Source of the DNA: Pirellulaceae bacterium
Lineage (GTDB): Bacteria > Planctomycetota > Planctomycetia > Pirellulales > Pirellulaceae
Assembly (NCBI GenBank): GCA_020852965.1
Contig: JADYZV010000020.1
Span: forward strand, 1-64,000
DNA length: 64,000 bases
Direction of reading: 5' to 3'
The notes under the pieces were generated by a model, which did no database searches, was not told the DNA's origin, and was given only the letters and a program-made list of their open reading frames with translations. The position numbers were made by a program, and so were the translations under genes. Of the stretch, positions 1-8,182 are shown one piece after another (positions within the stretch are counted from its first letter, which is position 1; each line of letters starts with the position of its first letter).

Positions 1-10
1 CCGCGTACCC

Positions 11-25
11 GCGTCCACTACCCCC
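11..25 (-). repeat. PR-B repeat, edge copy
   Basis: Reverse-strand copy of a short dispersed motif (GTAGTGGACG then a G-rich run). It matches copies near 7.0 kb, 21.08-21.14 kb and 21.59 kb. As at 21.16 kb, the words GTTGAAGCAC follow about 20-30 bases further on. It may continue beyond the window edge. Confidence 0.5.
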
Positions 26-100
26 AATTCTTAGTGGGGTTGAAGCACTAGCTGCTTTGTGAATCGACCGTCTGGCGATGGTAGCTAAAGCGATGAACGC

Positions 101-319
101 TTAGCACCTTTTTTCCGGACGGCCTGGGGTTGCCCGACAGACTCGCTCGATTTCATCTGCACTCATGCCGCGGTCGACCATCGTTTGTTTTAGCTCAATC
201 TCGTTTCGGTGCTTCACGATATCGCGAACTCCAGTCACAATGGCTTGTATGGTCATCCACAAGAAGACGCTCAAAATAGCTACAATAGGAACGGTAAAAA
301 GCGTAACAAACGCGGACAT
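101..319 (-). CDS. Small membrane protein, unknown function
   Basis: A 72-residue protein if it starts at the internal Met (MSAFVTLF); an upstream Met at 349 would add ten residues. Residues 3-30 form one hydrophobic membrane segment. A charged tail follows, ending in a KQTMVDRGMSADEIERV motif. That motif, an amphipathic 'xMVDRGMSAxEIE' helix after a single membrane span, recurs in small planctomycete membrane proteins. I do not know its function. It stands alone upstream of, and divergent from, the dihydrouridine synthase gene. The hydrophobic N-terminus and charged tail make it a real gene more likely than a random ORF. Confidence 0.6.
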   Translation of the reverse strand: MSAFVTLFTVPIVAILSVFLWMTIQAIVTGVRDIVKHRNEIELKQTMVDRGMSADEIERVCRATPGRPEKRC

Positions 320-415
320 ATCAAATCTCCAAGCTGTGATTATCAGCAACCCTACTTTCGCAATGTCGCTGCATTCGTGGAGCGAAAATCGACTTTTTAG
401 ATAAACCTAACAGCT

Positions 416-1507
416 ATGGTACACCGCTCGACCCTCAGCATTTCGTCCGCCAGCGACGAAACTTGGCAAGAAAAAGTAGAATCTGTCGAAAAACCGCTGT
501 CCGTGAAACCGCTGCTCATCGGCTCGCTGGTGGTCGATCCCCCGCTCCTGCAAGCTCCGATGGCGGGATTTACCAACTATGCCTATCGCCAAATCGTTCG
601 TGACTACGGCGGAGTTGGGCTGCAAGCGACCGAGATGGTCAACGCGCGCGGCTTCGTCTGGCTTGATGAACACGAGAGCGAACACCCCGATCGGCTGTGG
701 GGAGTCCGAGACGAAGCTCGGCCTCTGGCAGTGCAAATCTGGGATAACGAGCCTGAGACGATGGCCAAAGTTGGTCGTCGACTGGTCGACGAATACCAAG
801 TCAGCGTGGTCGACATCAACTTCGGCTGCCCGGTGCGTCAGGTTACTCAAAAAGCCCATAGCGGCTCCTACCTTCTCAGCCAACCCGAGCGGATGCATGC
901 CATTATTTCACAGTTGGTTAGCGCTTGCGCTCCGACGCCTGTTACCGCCAAGATCCGCTTGGGGTGCACGCGCAAGACTGCCAATGCCAGCTTGGTAGCT
1001 CGCGTGGTCGAGGAGGCCGGGGCGGCTGCGCTGACCGTCCATGGTCGCACCGCAGAAGACTACTTCAAAGGCAACGCCGACTGGGAGCAGATCGCCCAGT
1101 TAAAAGACCACCTGCGAAACATTCCTTTGATAGGCAACGGCGACATCGACAGTCCGGAAAAAGTGGTGCACGCCTTTCGTCACTATCGCGTTGACGGCGT
1201 CATGATCGCCCGAGCCGCGTTGGGGCGCCCCTGGTTATTCGCGCAAGCTGCCGCCGCACTGCGCGGTGAGCCGATCCCTGCCGAACCATCGCTGGCCGAT
1301 CAGAAAAGTTGCATGTTACGACACTACGATTTGGTCGTCGAACGCTTTGGCGTGCAGAAAGGAACGCATCTCATGCGCAAGTTCGCTTGTTGCTACGCAC
1401 AGGGCAAACACGGTGCGCGACACTTTCGGACCCATGTCGCCCATGCCGAAGGCCCGGCTGAATTTCACCGCGTCGTCGAGGAACACTTCCCACGCGACGT
1501 CACTTAA
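416..1507 (+). CDS. dusB: tRNA-dihydrouridine synthase
   Basis: FMN-dependent reductase that makes dihydrouridine in tRNA. A TIM-barrel start is visible with the family's LQAPMAGFTN signature at residues 45-54. The NFGCPV motif follows, whose Cys138 is the expected catalytic acid, then a KAHSGSYLL stretch and the C-terminal MIARAALGRPWLF motif of the FMN phosphate-binding region. At 363 residues it is slightly longer than typical DusB (about 320), with an extra N-terminal segment of about 35 residues before the barrel. A later start is possible but no better Met is present. It is a single gene with no obvious operon partner. Assignment to Dus is firm; the DusB subclass is inferred. Confidence 0.88.
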   Translation: MVHRSTLSISSASDETWQEKVESVEKPLSVKPLLIGSLVVDPPLLQAPMAGFTNYAYRQIVRDYGGVGLQATEMVNARGFVWLDEHESEHPDRLWGVRDEARPLAVQIWDNEPETMAKVGRRLVDEYQVSVVDINFGCPVRQVTQKAHSGSYLLSQPERMHAIISQLVSACAPTPVTAKIRLGCTRKTANASLVARVVEEAGAAALTVHGRTAEDYFKGNADWEQIAQLKDHLRNIPLIGNGDIDSPEKVVHAFRHYRVDGVMIARAALGRPWLFAQAAAALRGEPIPAEPSLADQKSCMLRHYDLVVERFGVQKGTHLMRKFACCYAQGKHGARHFRTHVAHAEGPAEFHRVVEEHFPRDVT

Positions 1508-1562
1508 GTGGCCAAGTGATAAGGCTGGAGTGTTTTCTTCGTTCTCTCTCGATTTAAAAAAC

Positions 1563-1594
1563 TTGGCTCACGCCAGACAAGCTGGCATGGGGCC
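1563..1594 (-). repeat. PR-C repeat, single copy
   Basis: On the reverse strand this reads CCATGCCAGCTTGTCTGGCG followed by TGAGCCAAG. It matches the unit of the 82-bp tandem array at 31.67-31.89 kb. The core CCAGCTTGTCTGG is a near-palindrome. It sits in the 120-base spacer between two convergent genes, so it could act as a hairpin at transcript ends. Confidence 0.6.
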
Positions 1595-1628
1595 GATACA
1601 AAATCGCAGAAGTGTTTGGGGTTAACTC

Positions 1629-2942
1629 TTATGCAGCCATTCGACGCCTGCGCGCTGAGGACACAGGCGCGGCGGCTTTGCCCCATGCGGTTTGTTTGAG
1701 CAGCCCATGAAAGGCGGAGAATAGCTTCTGCATGTGCGGTTGCTTGTACGGAAATAGCTCGACGGGGTCCATCGAATGCACTACCGCACCGCTGTCGATC
1801 TCGAACACCAGTAGGCGACCGTCGGCCGTCTCGCCACAGTCGATCGAATAGTAGTCGAGGCCGATGCGCGCGTCGATGGCTGCCAGCGCCGCCGAGTGTC
1901 GCGCGCCAAACTCCCAATCGAACGTATCCATAAAGTGCGCCTCAGCCGCTCGATTGTCGGCATTTTCGACCATGTCCGCATTGAGATAATGCACCATCCA
2001 ACGCGGTGAAAGCGCCATGTGGGCCGGGTAGGCTTTTCCCGACACCGAGGCGACGCGGTACTTGCGATACAAACCATCCTGCTGGCTGCGATAATCGATG
2101 AAGGGTGCCATCGAGAATTCTTCTTCAGGTTGAACGGTGAGATAGTCTTCGAGCTCTGTGGCGGTTTCGATGCGTACCAACCCATGCCCGGCGTGGGAAT
2201 TGGCTGGACGCACGATCCAAGCGGGAGCCGACGATGGAGCGTCAAGCCACATTGCATGACCAGCGTGGGAAGTGGCTGGATGGTCGCTCAATGCGGAATC
2301 CGACGACGGAGCGTCGGGCCACATTCGGGCTTGTTCCCGTAATTCGTCGCGGGAGACACGGCGCGAAGTGACTACTTCGACACCGTCGATACCGCTCAAG
2401 TAGTCACACAAGCCATCGCGCGCTAGCTTGGCTATCTGCTGCGGGCGATTGATATGCGGATGAGGCCAGTAGCTCATCACTGCCTGTAGCTGCCGCAACA
2501 ACTGCTGGTTGCTATCCGATTCACAAACGGCCACAAAAGCGACATCGTGCTTGGGGATGTCATGGACTAATGGTAAACCCGCTCCTACGTAAAGCATCTC
2601 TAGCGCGATGTCGCAATTCTCGACCAAGAATTCGATGGGCGTATTGGCCATCACTTCCCCCGGACCCATGATCGCCAATACGCGCACGGCGGGGCGAAAC
2701 GGGTTCGATTTTATGCGATAGTGCTGTTGTTGTTGTAGGGCCTGCCATTGCAGATCAAGCGCCATTTCGCGCTGTCCGTTGAGCTGATGCACGATAGAAA
2801 GATCGAGCAGCGCGGCCGCGTCACTGCCCGATGCCGCCACTCGACCAACCAATTCGGAGGTCAACTCCGATAGGTTGTCACCAGTGAAGGCCAAACGCAT
2901 GATCTTGGCCATGCCGATAAGCGATTGAGGTTGTTGGGTCAT
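1629..2942 (-). CDS. ATP-grasp (RimK/glutathione-synthase-like) protein carrying a repeat insertion
   Basis: A 437-residue cytosolic protein. The first ~100 residues look TPR-like (LLDLSIVHQLNGQREMALDL). The rest resembles RimK-type ATP-grasp ligases: a VRPANSHAGHG nucleotide-binding loop, a mid-region KYRVASV strand, and a C-terminal DYYSIDCGETADGRLLVFEID metal-binding segment. Substrate unknown. The start ATG overlaps the stop of the upstream decarboxylase gene by four bases, so the two are translationally coupled. Residues around 206-240 contain two copies of the PR-A repeat (MWPDAPSS and MWLDAPSS). They belong to a 72-bp tandem duplication that also copies the SHAGHG loop, so the protein carries one degenerate and one intact loop. 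The reading frame survives. Confidence 0.7.
   Translation of the reverse strand: MTQQPQSLIGMAKIMRLAFTGDNLSELTSELVGRVAASGSDAAALLDLSIVHQLNGQREMALDLQWQALQQQQHYRIKSNPFRPAVRVLAIMGPGEVMANTPIEFLVENCDIALEMLYVGAGLPLVHDIPKHDVAFVAVCESDSNQQLLRQLQAVMSYWPHPHINRPQQIAKLARDGLCDYLSGIDGVEVVTSRRVSRDELREQARMWPDAPSSDSALSDHPATSHAGHAMWLDAPSSAPAWIVRPANSHAGHGLVRIETATELEDYLTVQPEEEFSMAPFIDYRSQQDGLYRKYRVASVSGKAYPAHMALSPRWMVHYLNADMVENADNRAAEAHFMDTFDWEFGARHSAALAAIDARIGLDYYSIDCGETADGRLLVFEIDSGAVVHSMDPVELFPYKQPHMQKLFSAFHGLLKQTAWGKAAAPVSSARRRRMAA
2228..2325 (+). repeat. PR-A repeat pair inside the ATP-grasp gene
   Basis: Two PR-A copies, at 2228-2253 and 2300-2325, exactly 72 bp apart. The 46 bases before each copy are also alike (2182-2227 versus 2254-2299, sharing GCGTGGGAAxTGGCTGGA). 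The unit is therefore repeat plus host sequence, duplicated in frame as 24 codons. Confidence 0.9.
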
Positions 2943-4501
2943 GGGCGAATTCCTAACAGCTTGATTTTACGTCCGAATTTTAAGGCCGCATCGCACAGCG
3001 CATCGACTTCGTGTTGCGTTGTGCGATGGTTGAACAGGGCCGCTCGTATGGCGATTTGCCCGTTGATCAGGGTGCTCGACGGAGCCGCTATACCCGACTC
3101 CTGAAGGGCGATCACCAGCTCGGAATTGAGTGGATTGAGCTCGGTGCTATTGAGCTCGGTACTTCTGAGCTCGGTACGACGCGGAGCGTCGTGCCACATT
3201 GAAGCAGCGGGATGGCCGCGATAGCGAAAGCAGACAATGTTGAGCGAGACCGGAGCTAGCAATTCCAATTCGGGCTCGGCGGCGATACGTCGCTCTAAGC
3301 AACGAGCCAGCTCGCACGTGCCTTCCATCATCTGCCCCAGCCGCTGTGTACCGTAGACTTGCAGCGTGAACCAGACTTTCAAGGCTTTGAAATTGCGCGA
3401 CAGATCGGGACCATAGTCGCAGGGCCATGGCGAACCTGCCGCCATGCCTCGCTCCGCTCGACTCAAGTATGCGGCCGGTGAGGCAAATGTCTCTTGATGC
3501 AATCGTCGATCACGCACCAACACAAACCCCGCATCGTAGGGTACTTGCGCCCATTTGTGGAAGTCGAGCGCCAGTGAGTCCGCTCGCTCAATTCCAGCGT
3601 AACGCGGCCTGAGTCGCTCGGACATCATCCCCAGCGCACCGCAGGCACCATCGACATGAAACCACAATCGTTCGCGCTGGCAGAGATCCGCGAGTGCGTT
3701 TAAATCATCGATCGCACCAGTGTCCACCGTCCCCGCATTGCCGACTACGCAGAATGGTCGCTTGCCAGCCGCTCGGTCGTCTGCGATCGCGGCTTGCAGC
3801 GCGTCGATATCTATACAAAATTGGTCGTTGACGCCAATCGCGTGGAGGCTCTCCGAGCCCAGACCGCTCATGTCTAGCGCCTTGGCCACGCAGCCATGCG
3901 TTCCCGTAGAAGCGTAAGCTACCAGCGATTTTTCTTGACCTCTCATGCCACTGCGTCGTGTCTCAGCACCCAGCGCACGCGTGCGTGCGACAAGCACAGC
4001 AATGAAGTTGGCCATGGAGGAACCGGTTACAAACAGACCGCTAGCATCGTGGGGAAAGCCAAATAGCTCAGCTATCCAGCGCACGACTTGCTGTTCGACC
4101 GCGATCGGTATGTGGTCGCGTCCGCCCAGATTGGAATTCAGACCAGCGGCTAACATTTCTGCCAACATGCCTACGACGTTCCCGCCGCCATGCACCCAGC
4201 CCATGAAACCAGGATGCGCATTGCCTACAGCAAAAGGGAGAATATGCTGTTGGAACGTGGCGTAGGCTTCGCCGAGCGAAGTCGCGTTTCGCGGCAGGCG
4301 CGTCTGGAAGCGGCCTTCGGTGGCTGCATCGGCCGGCTGCCATACCGGTCGCTGCCGGATCTCTGAGATATAGTCCAACATGTCGTCGAGCGCCTGATGG
4401 CTAAGTCGCCGGAAAGCATCCCAATCGGATGGATCTAGCGATTGAAGATGGTCGAACAAATTTGGCGTCCTATCCCGATGTCTGGCTCGTCGCACACACA
4501 T
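2939..4501 (-). CDS. Pyridoxal-phosphate-dependent (aromatic amino acid type) decarboxylase
   Basis: Group II PLP decarboxylase of 520 residues. Visible: the N-terminal HPGFMGWVHGGGN region, the SSMANF substrate-loop serines, the FHVDGACGA strand whose Asp binds the pyridine nitrogen, and DFHKW with the Schiff-base Lys near residue 316. The C-terminal SSTLINGQIAIRAALFNHRTT stretch is typical of the small domain. The substrate could be an aromatic amino acid or a related amine precursor. The C-terminal domain carries an in-frame insertion (MWHDAPRR, then TELRSTEL-type repeats). It is made of one PR-A copy plus a 15-bp tandem repeat, placed between two otherwise conserved strands. It is first in an operon with the ATP-grasp gene (4-base overlap). 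Confidence 0.85.
   Translation of the reverse strand: MCVRRARHRDRTPNLFDHLQSLDPSDWDAFRRLSHQALDDMLDYISEIRQRPVWQPADAATEGRFQTRLPRNATSLGEAYATFQQHILPFAVGNAHPGFMGWVHGGGNVVGMLAEMLAAGLNSNLGGRDHIPIAVEQQVVRWIAELFGFPHDASGLFVTGSSMANFIAVLVARTRALGAETRRSGMRGQEKSLVAYASTGTHGCVAKALDMSGLGSESLHAIGVNDQFCIDIDALQAAIADDRAAGKRPFCVVGNAGTVDTGAIDDLNALADLCQRERLWFHVDGACGALGMMSERLRPRYAGIERADSLALDFHKWAQVPYDAGFVLVRDRRLHQETFASPAAYLSRAERGMAAGSPWPCDYGPDLSRNFKALKVWFTLQVYGTQRLGQMMEGTCELARCLERRIAAEPELELLAPVSLNIVCFRYRGHPAASMWHDAPRRTELRSTELNSTELNPLNSELVIALQESGIAAPSSTLINGQIAIRAALFNHRTTQHEVDALCDAALKFGRKIKLLGIRP
3134..3200 (+). repeat. 15-bp tandem repeat plus PR-A copy inside the decarboxylase gene
   Basis: Three copies of a 15-bp unit (TGAGCTCGGTACTxT) are followed directly by one PR-A copy at 3177-3200. 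The insert encodes a TEL(R/N)S-rich loop without breaking the frame. Confidence 0.85.
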
Positions 4502-4729
4502 TTATCGGCACGCCCCCCGCTCTGTTCGAGCAAACCCGTCAAGAATTGAGAATCACTCTGTCCCAACCACAGTCCAGGCAAACTGCGTCGGTGAGGCAAC
4601 GTCCTCTGTGCTCTCTGGGCCACTATGTTTCAGTTTTTTGTTGAGTAGACCGAACTGCTGCTGTGTTCCGTCCGGTCGTTTTGAAGAATACTAATCTCCA
4701 CTAATTGTCACTAATAACACAGATGCCGT

Positions 4730-5092
4730 TCAGGTTGGCTCTGAAGGCAGCACTACCATCCGTCGCCCTACTGCTTCGGCGTACCGTTCGAGTGTCGCTA
4801 GTGTTGGATTGGCGTCCGCGTTGTTTTCCAAACGCGACAATGCGGCTCGATCGATTCCTGTCCGTTCGTTGATGTCGGCTAAGCTCAGCCCCTGGCGCTC
4901 ACGCTCGGCGCGAAGCGCTGCCAAAACTTGACGCAGTGGCATCCCTTCTTTCTTCAGCACCGCTAAGCGTTCTTTCGCTCGCTGCCGAATATCCGGCAAC
5001 TCTTCCGCGATCTGCTCTCTAACCATTGCAAGCTTTGCACGTTCTTCGTCTGTCGTCGTACGATAAATCCGCTTTCCTCGTTCTTTCGCCAT
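4730..5092 (-). CDS. XRE-family helix-turn-helix regulator (antitoxin-like)
   Basis: A 120-residue DNA-binding protein. The C-terminal half holds an XRE HTH (LRAERERQGLSLADINERTG, then IDRAALSRLENNADANPTLATLERYAEAVG). The N-terminal half is basic and helical. The chosen ATG at 5092 has a good ribosome site (GGAGGG) eight bases upstream. The frame stays open further upstream, because the beginning of another small gene is fused in frame (see 5093-5185). In planctomycetes this type of regulator usually lies just after a ~80-residue toxin-like protein, so an antitoxin or autorepressor role is inferred. Confidence 0.75.
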   Translation of the reverse strand: MAKERGKRIYRTTTDEERAKLAMVREQIAEELPDIRQRAKERLAVLKKEGMPLRQVLAALRAERERQGLSLADINERTGIDRAALSRLENNADANPTLATLERYAEAVGRRMVVLPSEPT

Positions 5093-5185
5093 CGCTATCC
5101 CTCCACTTGGCGTCAAATCATGTTCGGCGATGTGCTCTACATTGCCTCCAGGTTCCTCGTCCCAAATGATCTGGTAATACGCCAT
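5093..5185 (-). pseudogene. N-terminal remnant of a toxin-like small gene fused to the XRE gene
   Basis: Reads MAYYQIIWDEEPGGNVEH then IAEHDLTPSGGIA and runs in frame into the XRE gene. The IWDEEPGGNVEHIAEHxLT start is the beginning of a ~75-80-residue family, BrnT-like in style, that usually precedes such regulators. Only about 30 codons remain, so an internal deletion appears to have removed the rest and joined the start to the antitoxin gene. Confidence 0.5.
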
Positions 5186-5484
5186 TGCGAGCTTTCTTGC
5201 GTGTTGACTTACAATACAACATAAGGTGATTCTAGTGAATACTGCGTCCAGCCATGTGACGCTTCCGCAAGGCATCACCGACCTGCGCACGTTGGTAACG
5301 CTTACAGATTGCACCCGTGGAAACGGCGTGGAAACCACCGAGCTACATTGATCTGGACATGCCCCTCGTCTCCAAGCTATAGAGAGCCATGTTGAGCCAC
5401 CACATGGCAAGCAAGACAATAGCAAACCCAGCCGAGCAACCAATGTAGTGGCCTCTGGCGGAAGAAGTTGTGAGAGGTACGAAC

Positions 5485-5811
5485 ATGATCGAGATTGAAT
5501 CGAGCATCCAGCATAGCTTGGGACAAGAGCTGGCAGTCCAACGCATGCATCAATTGGTCGCGTCGCTGACCGAAAGATTCCCCAGCCAAGTGCATCAAGT
5601 CAGATTGCATCTGAAGGACCACTGGATTGATGTTAGCTTCGCTGCCTATGGCTACTTGGTGCATTGGAAGGCGGAAGTCTACGATGATCAAGTCGCTCTG
5701 CACGGTCGCATCCCTGATTCCGCGAGCAAATTCAAGCGCAAGATTGAAGAAGCCATCCTGTCGCGAGTTGAACCGGCGTTGGTGATGGGCGCAAGTCGCC
5801 GCGCGGCCTAA
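5485..5811 (+). CDS. Polyhydroxyalkanoic acid system (PHA_gran_rgn-like) family protein
   Basis: A 108-residue protein with the pattern IEIESSIQHSLGQELAVQRMHQLVASL, then W-containing strands (DHWIDVSFAAYGYLVHWKAEVYDDQVALHGRIP) and a basic helix (KFKRKIEEAI). That is the layout of the small family annotated as polyhydroxyalkanoic acid system proteins. The family is common in planctomycetes and its biochemical role is poorly defined. ATG 5485 was chosen over the in-frame GTG at 5470 because GAGAGG lies at the right distance before it. Confidence 0.65.
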   Translation: MIEIESSIQHSLGQELAVQRMHQLVASLTERFPSQVHQVRLHLKDHWIDVSFAAYGYLVHWKAEVYDDQVALHGRIPDSASKFKRKIEEAILSRVEPALVMGASRRAA

Positions 5812-5890
5812 CGGTCGGCGGGCGTTGTGGTCTCCACCTGTGCATGGCATTAGAGTAAACTGGCAATACGGTGAATCAAGCCGTTTAGCC

Positions 5891-6976
5891 ATGGAGAACT
5901 CTGACATTTCTGAACAAACTCTGTTACCCGATTCGGCCTACGAATTGTGCGATCGCTTGCGGGCTGGTGCCAGCGGGGTGGACCTTAGCCGCACTTGGCC
6001 GTCCGAACAGATACGCTCGTGCGCCGAACTGGGATTGTTTCGCTGGTTCATCCCCGAGGCTTACGGTGGCTGGCAGTGGAACGAGTCGCAGATCTTGGAG
6101 GGCTATTTGGAGCTCAGCCAAAGCTGCTTGACGACAGCCTTCGTAGTCACGCAATGGCATGCCGCTTGTCGGCGAATCTTGGCCAGTGAAAATCAGACGT
6201 TGAAGGAACGGCTCTTGCCACAGTTGGCGAGCGGCGAAAAATTCGTAACGGTCGGTATCAGCCATTTGACGACCAGCCGACAACACCTTGCCAAACCTGC
6301 CCTGGCTGCCGAACTTCTTGCCGACGGTCGCCTGTTGCTCGATGGCTACAGTCCGTGGGTAACTTCTGCGTGTGCAGCGGATACGATCGTCGTCGGCGCA
6401 ACGCTCGCCGACGGGCGGCAAGTTCTGGTGGCACTCCCGACCGATCGTGTAGGTGTCCAAGTCGGCCCGGGGCAGTCGCTGCTAGCGCTCACGGCCAGTT
6501 GCACTGACCAAGTTACATTGCAGCAAGTCGAAATACTGCCAGAGGAAATTCTGGCTGGCCCCATCGAGAACGTGATGGCACTCGGCACCGGGGGTGGAAC
6601 CGGAGGCCTGCAGACTTCGACGCTGGCGGTGGGACTGACTTTGGCCGCTGTCGATTTCATTTGCCAGCAGGCCGAGCAGCGCGACGAGCTGCTGCCGGTG
6701 GCAGAGAAACTAGCCTCGGATACTGAGGCATTGCGCATTGTGCTGCGCGACCTGACCGAGGGGCGCCAGTCGATCGCACCGGGCGAATTGCGGCAGCGCG
6801 CCAATTCGTTGGTTCTTCGAGCGACGCAAGCGGCGTTGAGTGCGGCCAAAGGTGCCGGCTTTGTATCGGGGCATGTGACCGGTCGTATGGCGCGCGAAGC
6901 ATTGTTCTTTTTAGTGTGGAGTTGCCCTCAGCCAGTAGTCAGCGCCAACCTTTGCGAACTGGCTCAATTGCAATAG
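5891..6976 (+). CDS. Acyl-CoA dehydrogenase-like flavoprotein
   Basis: A 361-residue protein with the acyl-CoA dehydrogenase order of domains. There is an N-terminal helical part (CAELGLFRWFIPEAYGGW, the family's GLFGxxIPExYGG motif), a central beta part (VGISHLTTSR; LLLDGYSPWVTSACAADTIVVGATL), and a C-terminal helical bundle ending AAKGAGFVSGHVTGRMAREALFFLVW. The C-terminal domain is shorter than in the ~380-residue enzymes and the usual catalytic Glu is not evident. The exact reaction cannot be named; flavin-dependent oxidation or monooxygenation is possible. The start at MENSDISEQ is preferred because the upstream in-frame codons lack family resemblance. Confidence 0.72.
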   Translation: MENSDISEQTLLPDSAYELCDRLRAGASGVDLSRTWPSEQIRSCAELGLFRWFIPEAYGGWQWNESQILEGYLELSQSCLTTAFVVTQWHAACRRILASENQTLKERLLPQLASGEKFVTVGISHLTTSRQHLAKPALAAELLADGRLLLDGYSPWVTSACAADTIVVGATLADGRQVLVALPTDRVGVQVGPGQSLLALTASCTDQVTLQQVEILPEEILAGPIENVMALGTGGGTGGLQTSTLAVGLTLAAVDFICQQAEQRDELLPVAEKLASDTEALRIVLRDLTEGRQSIAPGELRQRANSLVLRATQAALSAAKGAGFVSGHVTGRMAREALFFLVWSCPQPVVSANLCELAQLQ

Positions 6977-6997
6977 CTCGCCGCGCCACACGTCTCG

Positions 6998-7023
6998 TAG
7001 TGGACGAGGTTACGAGTCCCTCC
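6998..7023 (+). repeat. PR-B repeat
   Basis: Copy of the GTAGTGGACGAGGTTACG...AGTCCC motif, in the spacer between two convergent genes. It is nearly identical to the pair at 21076-21144. Confidence 0.6.
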
Positions 7024-7041
7024 CACAAGAATCGCAAACGC

Positions 7042-8064
7042 TCAGCGCGCCACTTGTCGGTTGTCGCTGGTCGCCGTAAAACGGTTCGGCTGCTCGTTGA
7101 TCGAGAACTCGGCCCAAATTGGTTGATGATCCGAAATGCGTAGGGTATCGCTCATCGACAACTGAAACATGTCCTGCATGTCGAACACGCCAGCCCGCCC
7201 GGTGAATTCTCTGACCGCTTGGTAATCGAAAACGAAATTATCATACAATTGGTTTCTTCGAGTGTTCGTTGTGATGTCTTGCAGGGCGGGAACGACGCCG
7301 GGGATTTTCCCTAGCTTTTGAAAGCGAGGCGGATCTGCGTTCAGATCTCCGAGCAGAATGATATCGTCTTGCGGGTATTCAAAGTGAGTTACATTGACGA
7401 ATACGTCCGCCAACACGTCCAATTCTGTCTTGATTTCGCCTGGGGAGGTGTGGATATTGATGAGGCTGAAGGAAAAGGGCTGGCCGTTGGTAATCGTCTC
7501 AAAACGACCGACGAACGGCTCCCGATTCAGCATATCCGCGTCGTCTTGCACCACATAGCAGAACCTTTCGCCACCGCGAATGCGGTTTGCATCAAACACG
7601 TAGGCATACTGTTCGTAGTAGCCATTGGACTCGCGTCCGATACGGGGGCTAATGGTGTAGTTGTAGTTCCCACCACTGGCGTTGACGACGTTCAGTAGCT
7701 GAGGCAGAGTGGTCTGATCTTGGCTGGTTATTTCTTGCAGCGCGATGATATCATAGTGGCGGATGATCGTAGCGAATTTATCCATCACCCAAGGGTCTGA
7801 TAGTTTGCTAGGGCCTAACCGCTGCATATTAAAGCTGCCCAGGAGGATGGTGCTCGCCTGCCGCTCGGGCATGGATGCCGCACCCGGCGCGCGGTTCGTG
7901 TTCACCGATGCCGACGTAGGATAACCACTCGGCGGAGCCCCCTGCTCAGCCCCTTCCCCAGTCATGTCGGGCGGTGCTTGCAGCGTGTTGGGGTCACAGC
8001 CCAGATAGCCGCCCAGACCAATTAAGAACAAGACCATCATCGGTGTTATTGGCAGGGACCGCAT
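7042..8064 (-). CDS. Lipoprotein of the endonuclease/exonuclease/phosphatase fold
   Basis: A 340-residue protein with a lipoprotein signal (MMVLFLIGLGGYLGC, lipid-attachment Cys near residue 23). A proline/alanine-rich linker leads into a DNase I-like domain. Motifs: LGSFNMQRLG, IIALQEI with the metal-binding Glu, NIHTSPG, LLGDLNADPP with the Asp-Asn pair, and the C-terminal SDHQPIWAEF Asp-His pair. All active-site elements of the fold are present, so it is probably catalytic, either as an extracytoplasmic nuclease or a phosphodiesterase. The next gene (HEAT repeat) lies about 120 bases downstream on the same strand order and is probably separate. Confidence 0.82.
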   Translation of the reverse strand: MRSLPITPMMVLFLIGLGGYLGCDPNTLQAPPDMTGEGAEQGAPPSGYPTSASVNTNRAPGAASMPERQASTILLGSFNMQRLGPSKLSDPWVMDKFATIIRHYDIIALQEITSQDQTTLPQLLNVVNASGGNYNYTISPRIGRESNGYYEQYAYVFDANRIRGGERFCYVVQDDADMLNREPFVGRFETITNGQPFSFSLINIHTSPGEIKTELDVLADVFVNVTHFEYPQDDIILLGDLNADPPRFQKLGKIPGVVPALQDITTNTRRNQLYDNFVFDYQAVREFTGRAGVFDMQDMFQLSMSDTLRISDHQPIWAEFSINEQPNRFTATSDNRQVAR

Positions 8065-8182
8065 CCCGTCGCCTCCTTGCGTGGGGAAACTATTTGTTTC
8101 CGTGGTGAATGGGTTCGTCCGGCATCATGCCGCTGGTGTAGGTGTAGATGTACGCGAGTTGTCGCGTGAAATAAACCCGTCG

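Noticed and set aside
5377-5907. Reverse-strand frame opposite the PHA-system gene and the acyl-CoA dehydrogenase start
   Set aside because: Shadow of the forward genes, which carry family motifs and ribosome sites.
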